Source: JBBQLG01 sp038327655 (GTDB lineage: Bacteria; Bacteroidota; Bacteroidia; Cytophagales; Spirosomataceae). From it: a stretch of 6,701 nucleotides of DNA. Position numbers and translations under genes: made by a program. The stretch is taken from the NCBI GenBank assembly GCA_038327655.1, contig JBBQLG010000229.1:1-6701 (forward strand), written 5' to 3'. Positions 1-6,460 of this stretch are shown piece after piece; positions within the stretch are counted from its first letter, which is position 1, and each line of letters opens with the position of its first letter. Under the pieces are notes generated by a model. The model made no database searches. It had not been told where the DNA came from and saw only the letters and a program-made list of their open reading frames with translations.

Positions 1-104
1 AGCCGTGCTGTCAAGTCAGCAATCACCGCTTTGAGGGCCGTAATTTCTTCTTGTTGCGCCAAAATCAGGGCTTTGAGTTGGGGGATGTCGTCGGTCTCTA
101 TCAC
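1..104 (-). CDS. N-terminal fragment of a probable IS66-type transposase (runs off left edge)
   Basis: The minus-strand reading frame from about position 104 (GTG; an alternative TTG lies at 110) to the window edge is open and encodes about 34 residues. They form a near-perfect heptad pattern with I, L, I, Q, I, L, I, L, L at a/d positions, beginning IPQLKALILAQQ and ending near ADLTARL. A short N-terminal leucine-zipper-like coiled coil beginning with an acidic segment (ETDDIP) and then QLKALI is typical of IS66-family transposases (TnpC). An in-frame stop (TAA, about 138-140) lies just upstream, so the start must be downstream of it. Only the coiled coil is visible; the zinc finger and DDE catalytic domain would lie beyond the edge. 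Any other coiled-coil protein is possible, so the family call is tentative. It lies on the same strand as, and downstream of, the ROK kinase gene. Confidence 0.42.
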   Translation of the reverse strand, partial: MIETDDIPQLKALILAQQEEITALKAVIADLTAR

Positions 105-141
105 AAGCAAGTTGGAGCAAATTGCGTACCTAAACAGTTAC
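1..141 (-). mobile_element. Possible end of an IS66-like insertion sequence
   Basis: Reading the minus strand from 141, the sequence begins GTAACTGTTTAGG, about 31-37 nt before the putative transposase start. IS66-family elements characteristically have ends beginning GTAA, so position 141 is a candidate outer end, with the flanking 8-bp target at about 142-149. The other end and the target duplication lie outside the window. The boundary is therefore inferred from one short motif plus the transposase-like coding start. Confidence 0.25.
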
Positions 142-195
142 CCCAAAAGAAAGCAGCGGCAATCGAGTACAACATCCAGGGTTCGGGTTTGTTTT

Positions 196-1125
196 TCATC
201 GGATTTGTTCGCTAAACAGGGCCGCACTGCCCAAAATACCAGCCTGCTCGGCCAGCGTGGAAATAACCACCGTGGTTTTATAGGCTTTGTATGGATTCAA
301 TAAACCGGGATTGTGAAGTTGCACCACCTCATCGGCCAGCCCGTTGGCAATGCCCCCGCCCAGCACAATCAGGTCGGGGGCGTATAGATTGACATAATTG
401 TCAATACCGGTGCGGAGGTAGGCCATGTATTGTTGCACAATCGCTTCGGCATCAGGATTACCGGCCCGTTTCTGGGCAAAAATAGTCTCGGCAGTCAGGG
501 GTAAATGCGGGTATTTCTGCGGCCATTGCCAGCGGGTGGCTATCCGGCCAATGCCCGACGATGACACCAGCGATTCGAGACAGCCGGTTTTGCCGCAGTA
601 GCAAACCGTATCGTCGGTAGTGATGGTGATGTGGCCGCCCATGTGGGCAAACGGCAACGACCCGTCGAGCCGACCATTGATGGTGAAGCCCAGCCCTAAA
701 CCCGTACCCAACGTAAGCACCAGCACCCGACTATAGCCCCGCCCCTGCCCGTATATCGCTTCGCCCAGTGCCACCACCCGTGCATCGTTATCTACTAAAC
801 AGGGCAATCCGTGCTGTTTCTGAATACGCCAGGCCAATGGGTAATCTTCCATAAACTCCAGAAAGCCATAAGTCGAGTCCACCGTTCCGTTGGCAAACAC
901 AAAACCGGGTACGCCAATGCCTACACCCGCTAAAACCTTCTGTAGGTCAGCGGCTTTACGTTTAAACTGGTCTATCGCGTCGCCAATGAGTTGCAGAAAA
1001 CGGGCACCGTCTTTAGTCTCGGTCGGTGTAATGAGCATGGATTCTACCTGGCCGGTATTCAGGCACACCAAGCCAATTTTGGTGCGTGTTCCGCCAATGT
1101 CAATACCGATGGCAAGTGTTTTCAA
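196..1125 (-). CDS. ROK-family sugar kinase (glucokinase-like)
   Basis: This is a cytoplasmic ATP-dependent sugar kinase of the ROK family, 309 aa, full length for the family, with no signal peptide. Visible motifs are the phosphate-binding DIGGT (D9-T13), the NDA motif with catalytic-base D114, a glycine-rich LGTGLGLG (139-146), and the zinc motif CxCGxxGCxE (C175, C177, C182, E184), with H165 as the expected fourth zinc ligand. LGGGIA (255-260) and AGILGSAAL (295-303) match the C-terminal ATP-site elements. The usual sugar-contacting ExGH motif reads MGGH (162-165), so the glutamate is replaced, which may alter sugar specificity. The start is TTG: in-frame upstream codons run back to a stop at 1183-1185 with no ATG or GTG, and MKTLAIGIDIGG is a typical ROK beginning. 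The start is 7 nt after the GH38 pseudogene's stop, indicating cotranscription. The substrate (glucose, mannose, N-acetyl sugar, allose or other) cannot be decided from sequence. Confidence 0.93.
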   Translation of the reverse strand: MKTLAIGIDIGGTRTKIGLVCLNTGQVESMLITPTETKDGARFLQLIGDAIDQFKRKAADLQKVLAGVGIGVPGFVFANGTVDSTYGFLEFMEDYPLAWRIQKQHGLPCLVDNDARVVALGEAIYGQGRGYSRVLVLTLGTGLGLGFTINGRLDGSLPFAHMGGHITITTDDTVCYCGKTGCLESLVSSSGIGRIATRWQWPQKYPHLPLTAETIFAQKRAGNPDAEAIVQQYMAYLRTGIDNYVNLYAPDLIVLGGGIANGLADEVVQLHNPGLLNPYKAYKTTVVISTLAEQAGILGSAALFSEQIR

Positions 1126-1132
1126 GGCTGGA

Positions 1133-1444
1133 TCAGTTAGCGAGTTGAAGCCGGTAGGTGTTAATCTGATTGGCCCGGAAACTTACCAGTTAAATCGGGC
1201 CTGAAAATCATCCTGGCTGCCGCACGGTGGAGTCAATCTGGCAAAGGTAATAATCGAGCATCTGCACAAAGGCCGAATCGTATTTGGCTTCGTCGGCGGT
1301 CCACATATAATCGGTGTGGTCGTCGTTGGCCAGATACAGCCGTTTGACGGGCTGAGCTTTAACCGGGAGAAGTCCTGCCAGCAGGCACAACAGCGTAAGA
1401 TATCGTGCGGTACGGAAGGGTGAAATAGCCAAGTCAATTATCAT
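1133..1444 (-). pseudogene. Internally deleted and frameshifted GH38-like (alpha-mannosidase-type) gene
   Basis: The minus strand from ATG at 1444 encodes a signal peptide (hydrophobic YLTLLCLLAGLL, cleavage likely near VKA-Q31). A glycosidase N-terminus follows, containing YLANDDHTDYMWTADE; the HxD pair (H43, D45) resembles the zinc-binding HxD of GH38 alpha-mannosidases. The frame stops at 1208 after QPG, but the neighbouring frame continues with DDFQARFN before stopping at 1183, which suggests a 1-nt insertion near 1211-1214. From 1189, back in the original frame, the sequence encodes LVSFRANQINTYRLQLAN and a stop at 1133. That reads like the last strand of a GH38 C-terminus (F-x-x-x-x-I-x-T-Y-R-L). 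The intervening several hundred codons are missing. The tail ends 7 nt before the ROK gene and the head begins 33 nt after the phosphotriesterase-family gene, so both ends of the original gene appear to be in place. Family assignment rests on motif recognition only. A functional product is very unlikely. Confidence 0.72.
1172..1201. repeat. Inverted repeat (potential hairpin) spanning the deletion junction
   Basis: The + strand has GGCCCG (1172-1177) paired with CGGGCC (1196-1201), and inside it AACT (1180-1183) paired with AGTT (1188-1191) around a 4-nt loop. The two stems are separated by an internal loop of 2 and 4 nt. The inferred junction between the head and tail of the GH38 remnant (about 1185-1190) falls at the tip of this structure. 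No T-run follows on either strand, so it does not look like an intrinsic terminator. Confidence 0.4.
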
Positions 1445-1477
1445 AGTCAGTTCTAATTCAATGCACTAGCTGAATAG

Positions 1478-2602
1478 TTATGCCCACGTAAAGAGCCTTT
1501 GGGGATTGCCGATCAGAAATTTGTCGATTGTTTTTTTGGGTAGTCCCTGCTCTTTCATCCAGGGTACAACTTTCCGAAGCGGGTAGGAATAGGTGCGGTC
1601 ATTACCCTCTTCGTTGGTGTCGCCCCAGAGGATTTTGATAGTTCCGTTCTCGAATGTCCAAGTCAGGTCGATGGTAGCCACCATCCGGTCGTCGTAGCCC
1701 CGTTTTGAGAGTTCCAGGATGATGCGGGCCAAATCCCCTGGTTTAGTGTGGTTCCAGTTGCCGAAGTTGTTAAAACTGAGGCTACTGCCTTTGGCAACCA
1801 CGTTCTGCAAATAATCAATTTCCTGGTCCACAGTCCGGCCGCTCCAGCCGAAAGTGGCTTCGACATGGGAGAAGTAACAGTGCTTGAGGTCGGCACCTGC
1901 CTCCTCCAGAATCTGTTGCTGCTCGGCGCAGCCGCTCACGGCATGGGTGCAGATGGTCAGGTTGTATCGCTGCTGAATCCGGGCAGCGGCAATCAATAAA
2001 TTCTTCTCCGCCGGGAGAATCGGCAATCTTCGGGTTGCTACCTTGATGACACCCGGCCGGATTTGGGTGCCTTGCAAACCGTCTTCAACGTCTCTTCGCA
2101 TGCGGTTTTCAAAATCGGCCACCGTCAGCAACTGTTGGTCTTCTTTAAGAATGTACGAGCCGGTGCAGCAAACAATAGTTATGCCGGTAGCCAGCGAAAC
2201 CTCGCGAATGCCAGCCACGTCGTCGGTCGGGCCAACATCGACAATCGTCTGCAAACCGAGTGCTTTGGCTTTTTTCAACTCACTCACCGCAAACGCCATA
2301 CTCTTTTCGCATTGGGCCGGGTCGCTCGGCAGCACAATGTGCTCATGGACGCTGGTAATCCCCATCTCATGGGGCAGGATGTAGCCGGTAGCGGTGGGGA
2401 TTTTGGCTGGTGCGGTTAATAAGCCCAAATTCAGCCTATCACCCTGACCAGCAGCCGTAACTCGTGCCGGTAGCGCGGCTACCACTGAAGCAGCACCAAC
2501 CGATTTTAAGAAGGTTCGGCGAGTCAGGCCATTCACGTCAGCGTTCACGGCTTTTTCCGCAAGGCTCGTCTGCTGCTTTGTCTGATTTGACCTTTTTTCC
2601 AT
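1478..2602 (-). CDS. Tat-exported phosphotriesterase/lactonase-family metalloenzyme
   Basis: This 374-aa protein belongs to the amidohydrolase-superfamily phosphotriesterase family (cog1735-like), a binuclear-metal TIM barrel. The start chosen is ATG at 2602; an in-frame TTG at 2641 would add 13 residues with no family support. Residues 1-51 form a Tat signal: twin-arginine TRRTFLK (27-33), a hydrophobic stretch SVGAASVVAALPA, and probable cleavage near VTAA (48-51). All metal-site residues are present: HEH (H86, H88), the lysine expected to be carbamylated in IKVAT (K187), H220 in CTHAV, H246 in SHVEA and D312 in ATIDLTW. The family's start (ILPHEMGITSVHEH) and end (ekIDkFLIGNPQRLF-like) are also recognisable. 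The metallated fold is consistent with Tat export. Known relatives include phosphotriesterases, quorum-sensing lactonases and sugar-lactone hydrolases; the carbohydrate context favours a lactone or ester substrate, but this is inference. It is followed 33 nt later by the GH38 remnant. Confidence 0.92.
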   Translation of the reverse strand: MEKRSNQTKQQTSLAEKAVNADVNGLTRRTFLKSVGAASVVAALPARVTAAGQGDRLNLGLLTAPAKIPTATGYILPHEMGITSVHEHIVLPSDPAQCEKSMAFAVSELKKAKALGLQTIVDVGPTDDVAGIREVSLATGITIVCCTGSYILKEDQQLLTVADFENRMRRDVEDGLQGTQIRPGVIKVATRRLPILPAEKNLLIAAARIQQRYNLTICTHAVSGCAEQQQILEEAGADLKHCYFSHVEATFGWSGRTVDQEIDYLQNVVAKGSSLSFNNFGNWNHTKPGDLARIILELSKRGYDDRMVATIDLTWTFENGTIKILWGDTNEEGNDRTYSYPLRKVVPWMKEQGLPKKTIDKFLIGNPQRLFTWA

Positions 2603-2628
2603 GGCTTTTTTCGGATTACAAATGGGTA

Positions 2629-2665
2629 CAATGCTACTCAACCGGCCTACTTTTATCTATTCAAA
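2629..2665 (-). promoter_or_regulatory. Weak Bacteroidota-type promoter match upstream of the phosphotriesterase-family gene
   Basis: On the minus strand TAGCATTG (2636-2629) matches the Bacteroidota -7 consensus TAnnTTTG at all but one fixed position and lies 27 nt before the ATG. A TTTG at 2665-2662 could be the -33 element, but the 25-nt spacing is longer than the usual 19-21. The 153-nt gap here, against 7-44 nt elsewhere in the cluster, makes an internal promoter reasonable. Confidence 0.18.
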
Positions 2666-2694
2666 CAGGTAAGCCCCCGCTCCACACCACCTTT

Positions 2695-2716
2695 CTTACG
2701 CGCTCTAGAGCCTAAG
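2695..2716. repeat. Dyad-symmetric site in the intergenic region
   Basis: A perfect 10-bp palindrome, GCTCTAGAGC (2702-2711), is flanked by CTTA (2695-2698) and TAAG (2713-2716), giving an outer and an inner pair of inverted arms slightly offset in spacing. It lies between the barrel/FGE-fold gene and the phosphotriesterase-family gene, about 95-115 nt before the latter's start. It could be an operator or part of a transcript-end structure. It has no T-run, so it is not a standard terminator. Confidence 0.3.
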
Positions 2717-2755
2717 CGAATGGTTGAGTGGAATAAGAAATGTAATGACCTTCGC

Positions 2756-4936
2756 TCATTCCGGTTTCGTATCGGCCACGCACCGGAACCCTACCGTGGC
2801 ACAGCGGTCGAGACCGGGCCAGGTCAGCAGGTATTTTGCCCCGAAGGTGGTATCCTGAGCACCCCCGTCGGCGTACCATTCCGACGCTCGGTTAACGTAC
2901 CAGCCGCCCCCGCGCAGGATGCAGAAATCGTTGTAACCGTCGGTGCGTTCGCTTTCAGTCCACTGCCACACGTTGCCGCTCATATCGTACAGGCCCTGCC
3001 GGGTGCGGCCCTTTGCAAATTGGGTGACGGGCGTGGTTCCGGCCCATTGCCCGGTGTTGACAACGGTCGAATCGAACGTAGCACCCCAGGGGTAGCGCGA
3101 GGCCGTCGGTCCGTTCTGGGCGGCCCACTCCCATTCGGCTTCGGTAGGCAGTCGCTTGCCCGCCCAGGCTGCGTAAGCCCGCGCATCGCCGAGTGATACC
3201 CACACCACCGGATGATTCTCCTGTCCGTTGAGCGGAGCGTTATTGACCCAGTGGTTCAGGAAATTTTCGGGGTGTCGGGGCTTGTAGCGGCTGGCTTGTA
3301 GAAACTGAGCAAACTGGGCATTGGTCACCAGCGTCTGGTCCATCGCGTAGGGGCTTAGTTTGGCCTTCACCTCCCCCTGCGTAATCTCGTTGCGGGCCTG
3401 ACTGTAGGAATAGTCCACAAACGGACCGAGCGGATAAAAACCGCACTCCCGCTGCCGGAAGCTGAATGTTAAACGCACCGAATCCAGGGCAACCGAAATG
3501 CCAACCATACCCACCGGTAATTTATGGACCGAATACAGCTTTGTGGCCGCTACAGGCCGACGTTGGTGAGTTGGAATCGTGGTTTCGGAGTTAAAACTGG
3601 CCTGCCGATACCGGGCTTGTTGTTGTTGCAGGAACTTTTGCAGTTCGGGCGTAAGCCCATCGGCGGTTACCGACATAATACCCGCAATGGCTTTAGGCCG
3701 CAGATCGACGTAGAGGCTGACCCGCCCACTGTCGATGCGCATTTTGATGGCCTGCCCCGTTATCACATCGACGTAGGTCGTGCCGGGTACGTAGGCTTCC
3801 TCGAACAGTTTGCCCACCGCCCGCTGCTCCTGCCGGTTGATGACGGTCCAAAGTTTTTGCGGACCAAGCTGCCACCGGCTAGCATACACCCGGTTCAGAT
3901 TGACGGACACCAGCGGAGTCCATCCGCCCCCGGTGAAGAACGCGGTAAACTGCCGCAGGGCGGGCAGCATCAGGTTATAGTACGACCGGTCGCGGGGGTT
4001 CAGCGGGTTTACCGTGCCGAACACATTCTCCCAGATAACCAGGCCGCAACCGTTGAACCACGCATTCTGAATGAGCGTCGATTGCTCATGGCTGAACCGC
4101 GACAGCCGGTAAATCAGATGCCGCTGCTCCAGCCATCGGTTGCGGACGAGCGCGGGAATCTCCTCAAATTCAAGCAGTTTGTAGCGGTCATTCCAGCCCA
4201 CTTCCAGCCACGACTGATGCACCTGATTCAAGGCTTCGGGCGTAATGGGGATTTCGGACTGAAAAATGGCCCCGGCGTTGGTCTGCTGCATGGTCTGGAA
4301 GAAACCGTCGATGTTGGAAATGGTGTCGAGATACACCCCGTCGGCCCCGGTTTTTTTCAGCAAATCAAGGAGTTCTTCTTCGTCGGTGCGGCCCTCGCTG
4401 CGGGCAATATTGTCCCAGGGGTTGTAGGCAATCATGAATTTCTTACCCATCCCATGAAGTTCATCGACCAGCTTTTTCAGGCCCGGAACGCCCCCCGGCA
4501 GGTTGCGGTAAAATGTATACTGCGGTCGCCCATCGAATCCATGTTGCGGGTACGTGGGCCACAACACGACCACATCGACTCCGCCATAGGTTTCCTCATA
4601 CGGTTTCAGGCAGTTTTTGATGGCGAACTGTCCGTTTTTATCGTACAGGCTTTTTTCATTGGCCATCAAAAAGAAGGTGGAATAGGCACTGGCAGCCCAT
4701 TTGTAATCAGATTTACGGTAATTGTCGCCGGTGTACTGCACGGCTGTACGCACCGAATCCCGCCAGCCCCGTAACCGCTGCCGCCAGGCATCCCATTCAG
4801 CGGGGGCGGTGGGGGCTTCGATAAGTTGATAGTACCGCTGCGTAATTTTCGGCGGTGCTTTTGTTTGTTGGCCAACGACCCTGCCGTAGCAGGCAGCGAG
4901 CGCAATTACAATGGCTAGTACGCTTATTTTTAGCAT
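2756..4936 (-). CDS. Exported TIM-barrel glycosidase-like protein with a C-terminal FGE/SUMF1-fold domain
   Basis: This 726-aa protein has two parts. The N-terminal signal contains a possible lipobox, LAAC (C16); ordinary Sec cleavage near VVGQ is the alternative. Residues ~75-345 look like a glycosidase TIM barrel: DVVVLWPTYPQHGFDG (121-136), KKFMIAYNPWD (165-175), GADGVYLDT (197-205, D204 a nucleophile candidate), EFEEIP (256-261) and GLVIWENVFG (298-307). A beta-rich segment follows (~350-425), like the C-terminal beta domain of such enzymes. Residues ~525-722 are an FGE-sulfatase fold: VTNAQFAQFL (537-546), NHPVVWV (574-580), KRLPTEAEWEWAA (594-606), YPWG (615-618), GLYDMSGNVWQW (648-659), RGGGW (675-679) and GFRC (716-719). 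By motif spacing from RGGxW, the two catalytic cysteines of true FGE fall at E686 and G691, so sulfatase activation is unlikely; the fold may bind ligand or do other chemistry. It starts 19 nt after the upstream beta-helix gene, so the two are probably cotranscribed. No specific glycosidase family can be assigned. Confidence 0.85.
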   Translation of the reverse strand: MLKISVLAIVIALAACYGRVVGQQTKAPPKITQRYYQLIEAPTAPAEWDAWRQRLRGWRDSVRTAVQYTGDNYRKSDYKWAASAYSTFFLMANEKSLYDKNGQFAIKNCLKPYEETYGGVDVVVLWPTYPQHGFDGRPQYTFYRNLPGGVPGLKKLVDELHGMGKKFMIAYNPWDNIARSEGRTDEEELLDLLKKTGADGVYLDTISNIDGFFQTMQQTNAGAIFQSEIPITPEALNQVHQSWLEVGWNDRYKLLEFEEIPALVRNRWLEQRHLIYRLSRFSHEQSTLIQNAWFNGCGLVIWENVFGTVNPLNPRDRSYYNLMLPALRQFTAFFTGGGWTPLVSVNLNRVYASRWQLGPQKLWTVINRQEQRAVGKLFEEAYVPGTTYVDVITGQAIKMRIDSGRVSLYVDLRPKAIAGIMSVTADGLTPELQKFLQQQQARYRQASFNSETTIPTHQRRPVAATKLYSVHKLPVGMVGISVALDSVRLTFSFRQRECGFYPLGPFVDYSYSQARNEITQGEVKAKLSPYAMDQTLVTNAQFAQFLQASRYKPRHPENFLNHWVNNAPLNGQENHPVVWVSLGDARAYAAWAGKRLPTEAEWEWAAQNGPTASRYPWGATFDSTVVNTGQWAGTTPVTQFAKGRTRQGLYDMSGNVWQWTESERTDGYNDFCILRGGGWYVNRASEWYADGGAQDTTFGAKYLLTWPGLDRCATVGFRCVADTKPE

Positions 4937-4955
4937 TTTAACTCAAAAAATCGGA

Positions 4956-6416
4956 TTACCTTCCTGTTGAAAATTTGACCTGCTCCACTTTCGTGCCGCC
5001 CGCCCGGAGCGGTATATCGGCTTCTGAAAACACCCGTTTCCCGTTCAGGATTACGTTATCGAACGAAACATCACTAGTCGTGTTTTTGATGAGCGACGGC
5101 ACGGGTTCGCCCGTCATGGTGATGTTTTTCAGCGTCAGTTTTTGAAATTTCGCTTCGGGATTTTGCAGTCCAAACAGGGCAAGCGGCTCCTCGAACCGGA
5201 TATTTTCCATCAAATAATTGCTGTGCGTTGCCATGCCTTTGCTGTTCGGACTGACCATACAAAACAGCGACCAGGGCGCGTACCAGTTGCCTTCGCTCAT
5301 GTGAATAACATCCGTATTGCGCATGGTGATGTTACTGGTTTTCAGGGCCTGTCCGTTGAACCCAATTCTGAATACATTAGCCAGCGTACTCCATAGCACG
5401 CAGTTTTCGATGTAGATATCGCTCACCTCACCCACCGTGTTGCGGGTGGTGGCCCACATATCCTGACTGCTTTCCGGCGTAAAAAAGGCAAAGCAATCGT
5501 CCATCGACCGGATGAAACTGTTCAGTACTTTGGCCCGTCCGCCCCCGTACCAATCGATGCCATCGCCGTTAATATTCTGCGGATTTACGGCCAGAATCTT
5601 GATATTGTCGAACACGGCATCGAAGGTGGTATGCGTTTGCAGCGACCAGGTGCGGCTGCGCCCTACGAAGGTAATGCCCCGAACGGTAAGGCCCTGCACG
5701 TTGTGCGTCGTGAGCGGATGCCAGTTCTTCTGATTCTTCCAGCCATCGTCGTGGGTTTCGGACTGCGGGCCGTAATAGACCACTGTACCCCGCCCCAGGA
5801 TGCTGACATTTTTGGCATCCCAGACGTTGATGCTGCCAAACAAAACGGCCCCGGCATCGAGATAGAGCGTTTGCCCGGTCGTTAAGTCCATATTCCGGTA
5901 GTGAATGCCGGGTTTGAGATGAATAACGTTTTTGGCGGTTAGGTTCGGGACATACGTATCGCGGCGGCTGGCGAACAGAAAAATAACGTCGTCTTTAAAA
6001 TGGCCCGTACCCGCCCGTTCTACCGAATACTGCCCCGCGTCGGCGAGCGCGAAACGGACGATTGGCCCGCTGAGTTTCGGTTTGATACTTTTGGACAAAG
6101 GTCGCACGAAAACCTCCCCCCGCCAGTAGCCTTTCTCGTCAACTTTCACGGCTTCTTTGTTGGAGGTTTGCCCCGAATACTTGTCCGTATCAGCCTTCGA
6201 CGTTACTGCCACGTCGGCAGTGCCGGTAAAGTCGAAACTGGCGAAATAGACATTCAGCCCCGCGTGAAAAACAGGCACGGGTTTACCATTGACCAGCACC
6301 TCGTAATAATCAGCCCCGAACTCTTCGGGTACCGGATGGGGCGTTACGGTTTGCGCCAAAGCAGTACAACCCAGCAAGCAAAAAACAAGTAACAAAATTC
6401 GCGCTGATTTCATCAT
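4956..6416 (-). CDS. Exported right-handed beta-helix glycoside hydrolase (GH28/GH49-like)
   Basis: This 486-aa protein has a Sec signal peptide (LLLVFCLLGCTALA, probable cleavage after A21 before QTV). Residues ~24-165 look like a separate beta-sandwich domain, as in GH49 dextranases. From ~165 a parallel beta-helix follows, with repeated short rungs such as NVIHLKPGIHY, TLYLDAGAVLFGSINV, NVSILGRGTV and GLTVRGITF. The catalytic region resembles GH28: NGDGID (283-288, D285) and MDDC (305-308, D306/D307). The 21-residue distance from D285 to D306 equals that between the first two active-site aspartates of fungal endopolygalacturonases. The GH28 GHG histidine and RIK lysine are not obvious (the region reads ANVFRIGFNG, 346-355), so it may not be a polygalacturonase. 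Start is ATG ATG at 6416; either methionine could serve and no Shine-Dalgarno is seen. It lies 44 nt after a second beta-helix gene and 19 nt before the barrel/FGE-fold gene. Likely role: periplasmic or secreted glycan cleavage, substrate unknown. Confidence 0.85.
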   Translation of the reverse strand: MMKSARILLLVFCLLGCTALAQTVTPHPVPEEFGADYYEVLVNGKPVPVFHAGLNVYFASFDFTGTADVAVTSKADTDKYSGQTSNKEAVKVDEKGYWRGEVFVRPLSKSIKPKLSGPIVRFALADAGQYSVERAGTGHFKDDVIFLFASRRDTYVPNLTAKNVIHLKPGIHYRNMDLTTGQTLYLDAGAVLFGSINVWDAKNVSILGRGTVVYYGPQSETHDDGWKNQKNWHPLTTHNVQGLTVRGITFVGRSRTWSLQTHTTFDAVFDNIKILAVNPQNINGDGIDWYGGGRAKVLNSFIRSMDDCFAFFTPESSQDMWATTRNTVGEVSDIYIENCVLWSTLANVFRIGFNGQALKTSNITMRNTDVIHMSEGNWYAPWSLFCMVSPNSKGMATHSNYLMENIRFEEPLALFGLQNPEAKFQKLTLKNITMTGEPVPSLIKNTTSDVSFDNVILNGKRVFSEADIPLRAGGTKVEQVKFSTGR

Positions 6417-6441
6417 TGTTTTGGTTTAGGTTAATTACCTT

Positions 6442-6454
6442 TTTACACGGTAAA
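6442..6454. repeat. Short inverted repeat between the two beta-helix genes
   Basis: TTTAC (6442-6446) and GTAAA (6450-6454) form a perfect 5-bp dyad with a 3-nt centre in the 44-nt gap, about 26 nt before the downstream ATG. It is AT-rich and weak as a hairpin, and could be coincidental. Confidence 0.15.
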
Positions 6455-6460
6455 TTCGCG

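Noticed and set aside
31..303. A 90-codon + strand frame across the left region
   Set aside because: It overlaps the ROK 3' end and the coiled-coil transposase start antisense, and shows no recognisable domain.
1183..1437. An 84-codon minus-strand frame treated as its own gene
   Set aside because: Only its last residues (DDFQARFN) make sense, as the frameshifted continuation of the GH38-like head; the rest is the wrong frame of the pseudogene.
2715..2756. Inverted arms AGCGAA/TTCGCT downstream of the barrel/FGE-fold gene as a terminator
   Set aside because: Six base pairs with a 30-nt loop and no following T-run; too weak to call a terminator.
2720..3196. A 158-codon + strand frame over the FGE-fold end
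   Set aside because: Antisense to conserved FGE motifs, and its composition (many P, G, R) is typical of a shadow frame.
2756..3420. Annotating the FGE-fold protein as a sulfatase-maturing enzyme
   Set aside because: The catalytic cysteine pair is not found at the expected spacing after RGGxW, and no sulfatase gene is visible in the window.
3524..4774. A long + strand open frame (416 codons) opposite the barrel/FGE-fold gene
   Set aside because: It lies wholly antisense to a gene with clear domain motifs. Its translation has no recognisable motif and reflects codon bias of the real gene.
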